Part shown: positions 23,894 to 32,763 of the stretch, in pieces
Position numbering within the stretch: position 1 is the first letter of the stretch
Layout of the letters: each line of letters starts with the position of its first letter
Source: Lachnospiraceae bacterium
Lineage (GTDB): Bacteria; Bacillota; Clostridia; Lachnospirales; Lachnospiraceae
Assembly: GCA_017624235.1 (NCBI GenBank)
Contig: JAGANL010000048.1
Span: 1 to 50,933, forward strand
Length of the DNA stretch: 50,933 nucleotides
Direction of reading: 5' to 3'
Translations under genes and position numbers: made by a program
Notes under the pieces: model-generated
Seen by the model: only the letters and a program-made list of their open reading frames with translations
Database searches by the model: none
Told to the model about the DNA's origin: nothing

Positions 23894-25393
23894 TTACTTT
23901 GTTTCTATCATCGACTGCAGCCCCTGTACCTCCGTCATGACATGATCCAACAGTCCATTGATGCTTTCCGCTCCCTGAATCGTCTGATCGCTCAGTTCCT
24001 TTGTATTTTCCGTATTTGCCAGAAGTTCCTGACTAAACGCACTGAGGCTCTCCACATGCTGATTGATCTCATTATTGCTGGCCGTAACTTTTTCCATATA
24101 GCTGTATTCCCGGTCTATCTCTTCCCGAATATGTGTAATTTCAGACAATATCTCGTCAAAGGATGCCTTGGTCTGCTCTACCAGCCCCATCTGGTTTTCG
24201 TTTGTAGAAATCAAACTTTCCACGCTGCTTCCTGCCAAATCTGCCTGCTCCTCCAGGGCTCCCACAATACCTGAAATGTTTCTCGTTGCATTTTGTGTTT
24301 CCTCAGCCAGCTGTTTGATCTGATCTGCTACCACGGCAAAGCCTGCACCGGCCTCGCCTGCACGGGCAGCTTCAATGCTGGCATTTAAAGCCAGCAGCGC
24401 CGTCTGACGTGTAATCCCGTCAATCATGCTCAAAATCTGCTTAGCCTCTGCCGTCTGTACCAGCAGTTCCTCCATGGTTTCATTGACCTTTTGGCCTACC
24501 TCTCTGCTCGTTTCCGAAGCCTTTTCCAGTCCCAGCATATTTCGATTGCCCTCATGCGAAATCTGAATGGTCTTCTCAAACTTGTCCTTGATCTGCATAA
24601 TAAGTTCTCCGGCCGAGTTGGTTAAGCCGTTTATATTTTCCGTCATCTGCTGCTGCCGTTGAATCGTTTGCGCCAGCTCCGTTGTACCACTCACCATCTG
24701 TGCAACCGCCTGCTTACTGTTTGCACCCTTATCTGCCATCTGCTTGGATTCCTGATCGATACTGACAATACTGGTACACAGGCTGTCCGTCGCATGAATA
24801 ATCGTATCCAGCATTTCTCCCACCCGGGCTCTTTCTGCTTCAACCATTCCCATACGGTAATCCGAAATTTTTCCCAGTGTATTGGAAGCAACATAAGAAA
24901 AAATCACTACCAAAAGCATATCCGCAATCTCTATTTCAAAATTCACAAGCTGCGCGCTGTCCACCGCGCCCCGTATAAACTGAAGTCCCACATAGACGAC
25001 ATTGATAAATATCGCAGCAATACCCGCCCGCAAGGTAAACTTCTTATCTCCGTACATCGCAATTGCTACCAACATCGGAATATAATAAGTAAAGGCCAGA
25101 TCTGAGACCGTAGTCCACAGAACAAACGCATACAATACACCATAGCCATATACCGCAATACTCCGTATCAGCCTGCTTTCCCCATCTCTCTGATAGACCA
25201 GAAATGCTGTCATCAATGGGCTTAACAGAATCACGCTGAAAACCAGCGTATATCCAAGCGTCCGATTTCCCTTTACCCATTCCAGAAAGTATGCCGCAAA
25301 CAGCACCGCCGAGACGATACCATAGCATTTCAGCAGTCTGCTGTTCGTAAACTGGTCTACACTAAATTCCTTCTTTTCCTTCTCTTCGCTCAT
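23894..25393 (-). CDS. Methyl-accepting chemotaxis protein with a polytopic membrane sensor
   Basis: A 499-residue chemoreceptor. The N-terminal ~170 residues hold about six hydrophobic helices with only short loops, so it has no periplasmic Cache or 4HB ligand domain. No HAMP domain is evident. The cytoplasmic rod follows, with the signalling tip [24 protein letters not shown] reduced to the usual core and downstream methylation-type helices. It should signal to CheA through CheW, although neither gene is in the window. It is a structural twin of the receptor at 32764-34332. A GAAGGA site precedes the start. Confidence 0.9.
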   Translation of the reverse strand: MSEEKEKKEFSVDQFTNSRLLKCYGIVSAVLFAAYFLEWVKGNRTLGYTLVFSVILLSPLMTAFLVYQRDGESRLIRSIAVYGYGVLYAFVLWTTVSDLAFTYYIPMLVAIAMYGDKKFTLRAGIAAIFINVVYVGLQFIRGAVDSAQLVNFEIEIADMLLVVIFSYVASNTLGKISDYRMGMVEAERARVGEMLDTIIHATDSLCTSIVSIDQESKQMADKGANSKQAVAQMVSGTTELAQTIQRQQQMTENINGLTNSAGELIMQIKDKFEKTIQISHEGNRNMLGLEKASETSREVGQKVNETMEELLVQTAEAKQILSMIDGITRQTALLALNASIEAARAGEAGAGFAVVADQIKQLAEETQNATRNISGIVGALEEQADLAGSSVESLISTNENQMGLVEQTKASFDEILSEITHIREEIDREYSYMEKVTASNNEINQHVESLSAFSQELLANTENTKELSDQTIQGAESINGLLDHVMTEVQGLQSMIETK

Positions 25394-25463
25394 GTGTACA
25401 CTATCCTTCCCTGTCCTAAGCTGCTTTACCGGTGTTTATGCTTCTAATCCGTTTTGGTTTCCC

Positions 25464-26744
25464 TTAATCTTTCCATGAAATCGTCAAGTCACTGTTGACC
25501 GGCCTGGAAAAATCATAATCCCACGCTCCTGTTTGGGACGGCACAAGAACGGGAACTACAGCCTGCTGTCCCTCTGTCACACTCTGCTGTCCAAACACAG
25601 CTCCCTGATATTCAAAGGTAACCGTATAGGTTTTGGCTTGTGTACTTTGTCCTCCACTCTGTCCCTCTGACTTGGATGAGCCGGACTGCTTTTTCGAGGA
25701 GGCATTGGCTGCTTCCGTTTCCTGCTCGGAACGAACCGGCTGCTCCGGTGGCATAGACGGCAGAAGCTCCGGTGTAAAAGGCTGCTGTGGTACCTGCTCC
25801 GGAGAAGACGGCTGCTTCGGAAGCCCTGACGGTGCAGCTTCCGGCCTTACCGACTCCTCCGGCAGTTCTTCCTCCTGAAAGGCCTGTTCTGCTTCACTCT
25901 GTCCTTCATCCTGCCCCTCCTGTCCGTTCTCTCCCTGTGCCTCTTTCACTTTGTCGGTCTCCTGCTCTTCCTTCTTCTCTTTGCAAAGAATCTCAAATTT
26001 CTCCTTGTCCACACCCTTCAAATCCGTTCCGTGCCGGATGACATCCTGCAAAAATTCCAGAACCGGAACGGAAAATACCTCATAATCTATTTTCTGCGGT
26101 TCTGCCAGATAGATGGTATCCACCTGATCCATACAGATAATCACCTCTGTTCCATCCTCTACCAGTACATTTTCCTCCTTCATCGTACCATCCGGCAGAA
26201 TACGGCGAACACCCACACGGCCTTCAAAGGTCGAAACCTTCGTATAAGTCTCACCCTGTTCATCCCTACTCAGTTCCACACGGAATACCGTTCCACGCAC
26301 TGCCATGACAGAGTTTGGCGTTGTGACATCATAGGACGAATTCTGATTCAATGGATTCTGAATCTCATTGGTAATAGCTCCCTGCTTCAAATCAATGGAT
26401 GTTCTGGAGTTTTCCTTCGTTCCCTCTGCGACAATCGATAAAACAGAATTTTCCTCTACCAGAATATATTTATCATCATCCAGTTTCAAACGCATATAGC
26501 TGTCATCCGCTACCAGAATACTGTCCCCGGACTCCAGATACAGATTCTCTACAGCATCCATGGAGCCAATCTTCTCCCTTTCAATCGTCGCCCTTCCCTG
26601 CAGCTCGTAAATCTGTATGGAACGATAGGATTCCTCCTGTTTCCTGAAAAACAAAATCAAACATACCACGCCCGCTGCAAGTACTGCCACGGCTGCCACA
26701 ATCCATATGCCCCATTTTCCCTTCTTTTTTTCTTCTTCCATCAT
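25464..26744 (-). CDS. FecR-domain membrane protein with a Pro/Glu/Ser-rich stalk
   Basis: The 426-residue protein begins with a short basic cytoplasmic segment and one membrane helix (about 11-34, WGIWIVAAVAVLAAGVVCLI), then a FecR domain outside the membrane (about 50-215, including TPNSVMAVRGTVFRVE and STFEGRVGV). A long Glu/Gln/Pro/Ser-rich linker follows, then a C-terminal ~55-residue beta-repeat (YTVTFEYQGAV...) of the InlB-repeat type. FecR domains occur as anti-sigma partners or, with CHASE2 cyclases, as extracellular sensor modules; here no sigma factor is adjacent, but a CHASE2 cyclase lies 4 kb upstream. Start 26744 follows GGAG; an ATG at 26741 is equally possible. Confidence 0.82.
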   Translation of the reverse strand: MMEEEKKKGKWGIWIVAAVAVLAAGVVCLILFFRKQEESYRSIQIYELQGRATIEREKIGSMDAVENLYLESGDSILVADDSYMRLKLDDDKYILVEENSVLSIVAEGTKENSRTSIDLKQGAITNEIQNPLNQNSSYDVTTPNSVMAVRGTVFRVELSRDEQGETYTKVSTFEGRVGVRRILPDGTMKEENVLVEDGTEVIICMDQVDTIYLAEPQKIDYEVFSVPVLEFLQDVIRHGTDLKGVDKEKFEILCKEKKEEQETDKVKEAQGENGQEGQDEGQSEAEQAFQEEELPEESVRPEAAPSGLPKQPSSPEQVPQQPFTPELLPSMPPEQPVRSEQETEAANASSKKQSGSSKSEGQSGGQSTQAKTYTVTFEYQGAVFGQQSVTEGQQAVVPVLVPSQTGAWDYDFSRPVNSDLTISWKD

Positions 26745-26797
26745 CTTCTCCAAATTTTCCTCTTCCCGTAAAATAAATTGCGTGACCAAACCTCTAT

Positions 26798-28420
26798 TTA
26801 CTGTCTGGTAAACTCATATATCCCGCTTTTCTGGACATAAAAACCGACACCACCCTGATAAACCGTATTGTCTCCGGCAATCTTCCACTGCCCGCTTCCA
26901 AGACTGTATCTCGTACCTTCATTCAGGGTAAAGGTTCCTCCTTCCTTTACGGTATCCGTTTCACCGCCTGCTTCTCCTGTCCTGTTCCACTTTCCAGTCA
27001 GCTCTGTATCACCGACGGATGCTGTTTTCGCGTATTCCGACACAGAGGTGTACACTGCACCGGACGCAGTCTGCCAGCCAGCCCATTCATATTCATCGCC
27101 CTCCGACAGCCTCGACGTATCTAGCTTCGGTACTGCGGCTTCATCCGAATACAGGGTTCCACCCGTTCCCACGAACACGATTCCTCCGTTATCTGCTGCA
27201 TCCCGTGCCACACACTCTGCCTCATCCGTTCCATAGGCTTCCACAGAAGAACGGTTTGTGTTTAAGGTAATCATCGAACCGGGAACTACTTCAACATCTG
27301 ATTCTGTATCGATGATAGCGGACGGCTCCGTGGTAAAGGTATTTTTCGTCAGCACATACCCACTGGCAAGAATACCTCCCTTCCTGCCTGTCTCGCCATA
27401 AAAGGCCTTATAATACTCTTCCTGTGCATCCGGCATGTCTGCTTCCCCTACACTCCTCGCAATCGCATTTGGATAGCCGCCTCCGGAAATGGCTGCATTG
27501 ACAGTCGATGCCATATATAGGCTTTTTCCAGCCGGCGCTTTCAGGGTAAAGGTTCCACCACTGATGTTGAGCGTGTTTGTTCCGTCAGCATAGCATGCGA
27601 AATTAAATTCTTCAGAAGATGCGATAAAACGTCCTCCCCGAATGGTAAGACTTCCATTTCCCTCCGCAAAGACAGCAGGCTCACCCTCACCCTGCATCGT
27701 ACCGTCCTCTATCGTCACATTTCCGTCCTGCGATACACGCACTGCATTGCCATATGCACTGCCGATGGAAGCCCCGCGAATCGTTACACTTCCCCCTTTT
27801 GTATTGTGCACAGTAAAGCCGCTCTCACAGGTCATCGTGCACTTTCCGATTTCTGCCGTTCCGCCACTGACCTGAAGCACACCCGCATTTCCTGTCTGAA
27901 AACCTCCCCCTTCTATGACAAGACTTCCGTCATTCACACAAATCAAAGCACTGCTGCCAGCGATATTTTTGATGGTACCTGATGCATCACCTCCGGTATC
28001 TGTGATAGTAAGAGAACCACCATTGACCGCAAAGAGCTCCCCGGATTGGCTGCTGTCAATTGCATACCCGCACAGATTTATCGTCACATTTTTGCCTTCG
28101 CTGAGCGAAATAGCACTGTCCTCCTTAGTCACAGTAATATCCTGCACCAGATCGAACATCATGGGTGTATTATCTGTCGCCTTATCGATATATTCCTTCA
28201 ACATCCCATAATTCATTACAGCATATGGCTCTATATCTTCTATCAAATCTCTGGCAGCACCAGAAGACAGCACGATCGGCTCTGCATCCGGTTCCAAATC
28301 ACCGGAGATGCCTTCTTCAGCATATACTGTTCCGTTCTCCCTTTCCAACGCAGGCACTGCCTCCAGTATCACTGCGCACACCGCCAGAGAGACAAGCACC
28401 TTCCTTACATCTTTTCTCAT
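26798..28420 (-). CDS. Secreted right-handed beta-helix protein
   Basis: A 540-residue protein with a signal peptide (VLVSLAVCAVILEAVPAL) and no other membrane segment, so likely released or loosely wall-bound. The middle (about 70-330) is a string of short repeats of the form GGSLTITDTGG, GSLVIEGGGF, GNVTIEDGTM, GSLTIRGGRF, typical of a parallel beta-helix as in pectate-lyase-like adhesins or glycan-binding proteins. No catalytic residues of lyases were recognised. The C-terminal ~200 residues are Thr/Gly/Asp-rich. The ATG at 28420 follows AGGAG at good distance; 28435 is an alternative. It lies 53 bp upstream of the FecR gene. Confidence 0.8.
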   Translation of the reverse strand: MRKDVRKVLVSLAVCAVILEAVPALERENGTVYAEEGISGDLEPDAEPIVLSSGAARDLIEDIEPYAVMNYGMLKEYIDKATDNTPMMFDLVQDITVTKEDSAISLSEGKNVTINLCGYAIDSSQSGELFAVNGGSLTITDTGGDASGTIKNIAGSSALICVNDGSLVIEGGGFQTGNAGVLQVSGGTAEIGKCTMTCESGFTVHNTKGGSVTIRGASIGSAYGNAVRVSQDGNVTIEDGTMQGEGEPAVFAEGNGSLTIRGGRFIASSEEFNFACYADGTNTLNISGGTFTLKAPAGKSLYMASTVNAAISGGGYPNAIARSVGEADMPDAQEEYYKAFYGETGRKGGILASGYVLTKNTFTTEPSAIIDTESDVEVVPGSMITLNTNRSSVEAYGTDEAECVARDAADNGGIVFVGTGGTLYSDEAAVPKLDTSRLSEGDEYEWAGWQTASGAVYTSVSEYAKTASVGDTELTGKWNRTGEAGGETDTVKEGGTFTLNEGTRYSLGSGQWKIAGDNTVYQGGVGFYVQKSGIYEFTRQ

Positions 28421-28472
28421 GACTTTTCTCCTCATATGTTTCCTGCCAAAACCGCTTCGTATACGATATCGG

Positions 28473-29945
28473 TTACTCCTCCGTCTGCTCCTGCAAAGCT
28501 TCTTCCAGCCAATTGACCAGCCTCAGCTCAATCTTCCCTTCTCCTGCCATACTGCGCAGAATCGAAAATGCCTTCTCCTTCGGCATCGGCTCCTTATACG
28601 GTCTGTCTGCGGAAGTCATGGCATCGTAGATGTCTACGACGGTCAGGATACGTGTTTCCAGATCGATTTTCTCTGCCTTCAGATGATTGGGATATCCGCT
28701 CCCATCCAAAAATTCGTGATGATCCGCCGCCCACCTTGGCACCATGCTGTAATTCTGCTGAAACCGTACCTTATCCAAAATCTTGCCGGTCATAAAGGCA
28801 TGATTTTCCATCTGTCTTCTGTCGGACTCGGTCAGGGTTCCCTTACGGATACTTAGACAATCTGCTTCCCGCTCAGTCAGATAAGGCAGTACGCTTCCAT
28901 CCGCCTTCACATAGCTTTTCCCTGCCAGACTTTTGACATGTTCATAATCCTCGTCCTTCAAAAACCCTGCAGCATTGATTTTATAAATAAATTCCAGTTC
29001 TTCCCGTAATTCTGTCGTCTTTTTCTGATACTCTGTTTCGGAAAGTCTGCCGCGTAGCCGGTCCGCATCATAATAGGCTGCAAGCAGTTCAAAACGATTC
29101 TCTACCCGCTCCATATCCTCATCCAGCCTCGTGGCACGGTTCATAATCCGAAGTGGGATAATCATCTTGCCAATATCATGAAGCAGCGCTGCCAGACAAA
29201 GCTTTTCCTTCCTCTCTTCGTCAAAGGCTTCCTCACATTCTCCTGCCTCATGCTTCCTGTTCATATAATCTGCAAGGATTCCCGCATATTTTGCAACCTT
29301 GCGCGTATGGGAACCATTGTAGGGAGTCCTCTCATCTACCGCAGTTGCAAAGGCTTCCACAAAGGAATGCAGCTGTGCCTTAAGTTCCTCCACATAAGAC
29401 AGATTCGTCAATTCGATGGCTGCCATAGACCCTAAGGAACGTATGATGATATGATACTGCTCATCAAACGGAATCACATTTCCATTCTCATCCAGCGCAT
29501 TGATAAGCTGCAATACACCCAGCAGCTCTCCCTCGTTATTTTCAATCGGAATCACAAGCTGAGACCCGGTATGATATCCAGTCAGGGCATCGTACTTTTT
29601 CGGTCCCGAAAAATCGAACCGTTCACTATGATATACATCCGGTATGTTTACAATCTCCCGGTGAATCGCCGTATAAGCGCATACATTGGCCTCCGTCATG
29701 GGAACCGGCGGTATATCCTCAATCGGTTCTCCATCCACTCCCCGGCTGATGCCCATGGACAGCGTCTTCATAATCTTAAAGACCAGCCGATTATCCTCAA
29801 GCAGATATAAGGTACTTGCGTCACAATGCGTAATCAGCATACCATTATCTAAAATGGACGCAAGCAGCTTATTCCGGTTCTTCTGGGTAGACATCTCTAC
29901 TCCGATATTCAGTATTCTTTCAAAATCCCTGTACTCCAGCTTCAT
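28473..29945 (-). CDS. GAF/HD-GYP cyclic-di-GMP phosphodiesterase
   Basis: A 490-residue cytoplasmic protein. The N-terminal GAF domain (about 15-175) contains LLASILDNGMLITHCDASTL-like core and probably binds a small ligand. The C-terminal HD-GYP domain shows HTRKVAKYA, the metal-binding HDIGKM and the signature HHEFLDGSGYP. HD-GYP enzymes hydrolyse c-di-GMP. An insert of about 100 residues separates HDIGK from the next conserved helix (LTESDRRQMENHA), more than in typical family members. It starts 14 bp after the sugar isomerase-like gene, with an AGAGAGG site. Confidence 0.9.
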   Translation of the reverse strand: MKLEYRDFERILNIGVEMSTQKNRNKLLASILDNGMLITHCDASTLYLLEDNRLVFKIMKTLSMGISRGVDGEPIEDIPPVPMTEANVCAYTAIHREIVNIPDVYHSERFDFSGPKKYDALTGYHTGSQLVIPIENNEGELLGVLQLINALDENGNVIPFDEQYHIIIRSLGSMAAIELTNLSYVEELKAQLHSFVEAFATAVDERTPYNGSHTRKVAKYAGILADYMNRKHEAGECEEAFDEERKEKLCLAALLHDIGKMIIPLRIMNRATRLDEDMERVENRFELLAAYYDADRLRGRLSETEYQKKTTELREELEFIYKINAAGFLKDEDYEHVKSLAGKSYVKADGSVLPYLTEREADCLSIRKGTLTESDRRQMENHAFMTGKILDKVRFQQNYSMVPRWAADHHEFLDGSGYPNHLKAEKIDLETRILTVVDIYDAMTSADRPYKEPMPKEKAFSILRSMAGEGKIELRLVNWLEEALQEQTEE

Positions 29946-29959
29946 GAACGGACCTCTCT

Positions 29960-30748
29960 TTATTGATTCAAAGGAAATATATGATGCTTCTTCAGATATT
30001 CCAATGATTTCTTCTGTGCCTCGTACCCCTTGACCTCCACTAAAACAGTGGAAGCTATGTCATATTGCTGCATCAGCTGTTCAAATTTAAACCAGTCGAT
30101 CTTTCCTTCTCCCACCGGCTGATGCAAATCATTCCGCAGATCGTTGTCATTGATATGTATATGGCGGATATAAGGAGCTAATCTTTGTACCCAGCTCTCG
30201 GGCTCACAGTCTGTCACCATTCCATGGGCATAGTCCAGACAAACACCAAAATTTCCAACTTCCCGAAGCCTCTCTCCCAGCCAGGCAAGCTCATCCGGCA
30301 CCCCGTCAAACATATTTTCCATAAAAATTTCCTGATCGGGATAACGCTCTGCCATTTCCGCAAAAAAAGCAGCATTTTCCTTCTTCCAATGCTCCAGATA
30401 ATACTTTACCCGAAAACCACCCAGAAGCCCGGTATGGAACACAACGCCGCGCAGCCCCATCCGCTTGGCAATGTCCATAGACTGGCAGATCCGCCTTCTG
30501 GAAATCTCCCGAATCAACGAATCTTCACTATGTACCGTCACATCCAAAAAAGCCCCGTGCATGGTATCCTGTGAAAAATCTGTTCTGAATTTTGCATAAT
30601 GCTCTATGATTTTTTCCTGCTTCTGCCTGTCCTCCAGCACCTCCGCACGCCAGAAATCATTGTACTCGAAGGCTCCGCCATATTCCCTCAGCAGACTTAC
30701 GGACTGCTCCACTCCCATGCTGTCGGGTATCAAATACACCTGTCCCAT
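29960..30748 (-). CDS. TIM-barrel sugar phosphate isomerase/epimerase-like protein
   Basis: A 262-residue AP-endonuclease-2/xylose-isomerase-like barrel. Metal-ligand candidates lie in the usual strands: EIFMENMFD (Glu), CLDYAHGM (Asp, His), HIHINDND (His) and VLVEVKGY (Glu). Substrate is unknown. It is placed between the adenylate cyclase (13 bp after its stop) and the GAF/HD-GYP gene, so co-translation with these signalling enzymes is likely. Start 30748 follows AGGTGGGAG; the longer frame start at 30793 would run into the cyclase gene. Confidence 0.82.
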   Translation of the reverse strand: MGQVYLIPDSMGVEQSVSLLREYGGAFEYNDFWRAEVLEDRQKQEKIIEHYAKFRTDFSQDTMHGAFLDVTVHSEDSLIREISRRRICQSMDIAKRMGLRGVVFHTGLLGGFRVKYYLEHWKKENAAFFAEMAERYPDQEIFMENMFDGVPDELAWLGERLREVGNFGVCLDYAHGMVTDCEPESWVQRLAPYIRHIHINDNDLRNDLHQPVGEGKIDWFKFEQLMQQYDIASTVLVEVKGYEAQKKSLEYLKKHHIFPLNQ

Positions 30749-30761
30749 ATACTCCCACCTG

Positions 30762-32564
30762 TTATGCTTTGATTTGCTCCACCTGATAGACAAACACTCC
30801 CTGACTCTTTCCCTTTAACGGAATTTCTCCGATTGGAGTAGCTTCTATCCTATCCTGTACTGCCTGATATACCTGCTCACTAATCAAAATCTGTCCCTGC
30901 TTTGCATTGCTCTCCAGCCTGGCTGCCGTATTGACGGTATCTCCGATCGCCGTATAATCCATACGGAAATCACAGCCGATGTTTCCTACGACTGCATTAC
31001 CACAATGGATGCCAATTCCAAAGGAAACACTCTTTCCGAACCGCTTCTCAAATTTTTCAGAAATGGCCGCTGCCCCCTGCTTCATATCCCATGCTGCACA
31101 GACTGCACGGAAGATATAATCATCCAGATCGAAGGGCGCATTGAATACTGCCATCGTGGCATCGCCCACAAATTTATCCAGAGTTCCATCATGTGCAAAA
31201 ATAGACCGAGTCGTCAGATTCAGGTATTCGTTCAAAATCTCCACAACCTGCTCCGGCTGCAGACTCTCTGACATCGTCGTAAAGCCACGGATATCGACAA
31301 ACAAAACCGCTATATGACGGTTTTCTCCACCCAGTACCAATTCAAAATCCCTGTCCTTACTAATCTTGTCTACGACCTGCGGAGCTACATACTGCTTAAA
31401 CACATCGACTACCCGTCTCCTACGCATACGCTCCGCAAGATATCCCTGTATCAGCTGCCCTACATAGATCAGAGACAGAACAACCGGCAATAACAGCACA
31501 GGCAATATGTATCCATTCCGGTAAGCCTCCTTTACCATCAGGATATTCCCCACAAGCAGACCTCCAAATGCTGCTGTTGACCACAAAAGCCTTCCACATC
31601 CGGCAAACAGGAAAAATGCCCCGCACAGCAGACCTGCCAGAACCGCATAAGCTGCTTTGGAGACCGGAAGCTGTGTCCTGCCCTCCAGCAAAGCCTGTAT
31701 GACATTCGCATGGATTTCCACTCCGTACATCTCGCTCCCGTGCATGACAGCCGGCTTAAAGGAGTCCTGCATCCCTACCGCATAGGCTCCAATCAATACA
31801 ATGGAATCCTGAAAGATTCTGGTATCTACCGTTCCATCCATGACATCTGCCATCGATATCATAGTATAATTCCCCGGTTTCCCGGAATAGGAAAAGTAAA
31901 ACTGATTTCCCCTGCCATACGTCTTTGGAAGCACCGCTTCCCCGCCTCTTGCTTCCTGATAACGCTTATAAATCTGAACGGCAAAGCTGTCGATCGTCTC
32001 TCCTTCATAGTCTGCGGATAACATGGCCTGCCGTACATAGCCATCCCCATCCACTGTCGTATTGGCAAAGCCTGTCCCTGTATTTTCCCTCAGCTTTTCA
32101 TAGGGTCTGAGAAGATTCTGTACGTGATAAGGGTTATAAACGATGCCCCCTTTTTCATCCGTTTCCGGCTGCTCCTTAAAAATCAAAGTAGAAACAGCCA
32201 CCACATTTCCAGCCTTTCTACAAACCTCTGCAAAATACGAATCTCCCTCTTCTTCTACCGGCTCACTGTATATGATATCCATTCCAATCACTGCAGGTCT
32301 TGCATCTGGATTCTCATTCAGTTTTTCAATCAGCTGTCCCGATAATTGCCGTCCCCATCCCGATATCATTCCATACCGTTCCAGCGTTTTATCATCAATA
32401 CCAATGATATAAATATTGTGGCTTACCCCCTCCGGTCGCTGATTCAGAAGATCCGAAACAGATCTGTCCCAGCGGCCCATGACATCCATATAAGAAAGCA
32501 GCATCACCACAATGATTATTCCTGCCGTCAAAAGAACGGTCTGTAATCTCTTTTTAAACTGCAT
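30762..32564 (-). CDS. CHASE2-domain adenylate cyclase (class III)
   Basis: A 600-residue membrane enzyme. The N-terminal helix (about 10-27) is followed by an extracellular CHASE2 domain (about 40-300, containing IYIIGIDDKTLERYG), then three membrane helices (about 305-390) and a class-III cyclase domain. The two metal-binding aspartates lie in FVDIRGFTT and FVGDATMAVF. The preceding Lys in LDKFVGD and the Asp in TAIGDTVNTAARLE are the residues that select adenine over guanine, and the Asn/Arg of the latter stabilise the transition state. Product is therefore probably cAMP. Start 32564 follows AGGGGGA. Confidence 0.93.
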   Translation of the reverse strand: MQFKKRLQTVLLTAGIIIVVMLLSYMDVMGRWDRSVSDLLNQRPEGVSHNIYIIGIDDKTLERYGMISGWGRQLSGQLIEKLNENPDARPAVIGMDIIYSEPVEEEGDSYFAEVCRKAGNVVAVSTLIFKEQPETDEKGGIVYNPYHVQNLLRPYEKLRENTGTGFANTTVDGDGYVRQAMLSADYEGETIDSFAVQIYKRYQEARGGEAVLPKTYGRGNQFYFSYSGKPGNYTMISMADVMDGTVDTRIFQDSIVLIGAYAVGMQDSFKPAVMHGSEMYGVEIHANVIQALLEGRTQLPVSKAAYAVLAGLLCGAFFLFAGCGRLLWSTAAFGGLLVGNILMVKEAYRNGYILPVLLLPVVLSLIYVGQLIQGYLAERMRRRRVVDVFKQYVAPQVVDKISKDRDFELVLGGENRHIAVLFVDIRGFTTMSESLQPEQVVEILNEYLNLTTRSIFAHDGTLDKFVGDATMAVFNAPFDLDDYIFRAVCAAWDMKQGAAAISEKFEKRFGKSVSFGIGIHCGNAVVGNIGCDFRMDYTAIGDTVNTAARLESNAKQGQILISEQVYQAVQDRIEATPIGEIPLKGKSQGVFVYQVEQIKA

Positions 32565-32604
32565 GACATCCCCCTGCATCTTCCATCCAACTACAAGTCA
32601 GTTC

Positions 32605-32634
32605 ATTTTATCATAAGAACTATATGCACTACAA
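32605..32634 (-). promoter_or_regulatory. Probable promoter of the cyclase gene set
   Basis: A -10 TAAAAT (32605-32610) and weak -35 TTGTAG (32629-32634) with 18-bp spacing, about 40 bp upstream of the cyclase start. It lies between the terminator of the upstream chemoreceptor and the cyclase. Confidence 0.45.
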
Positions 32635-32667
32635 TATTTTCATGGAAAAATATAATACAAATATACT

Positions 32668-32715
32668 AAAAAAAGCAGAAAACCGTACCGGCTCCACGCC
32701 ATGTCCGTTTTCTGC
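32668..32715 (-). terminator. Terminator of the chemoreceptor gene
   Basis: A perfect 9-bp stem GCAGAAAAC / GTTTTCTGC (32675-32683 and 32707-32715) with a long loop. On the minus strand it is followed by a seven-T run. It lies about 50 bp past the stop of the chemoreceptor gene at 32764. Confidence 0.8.
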
Positions 32716-32763
32716 CTTTTCTTCATCTGCTTTCTGTCTTAAGCTTTTATCCACTGCGTTCGG

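Noticed and set aside
28440-28470. Second sigma-28-like element (ACCGATAT) before the beta-helix gene
   Set aside because: The first base differs and no TAAA-like -35 lies 14-16 bp upstream, so it is probably chance.
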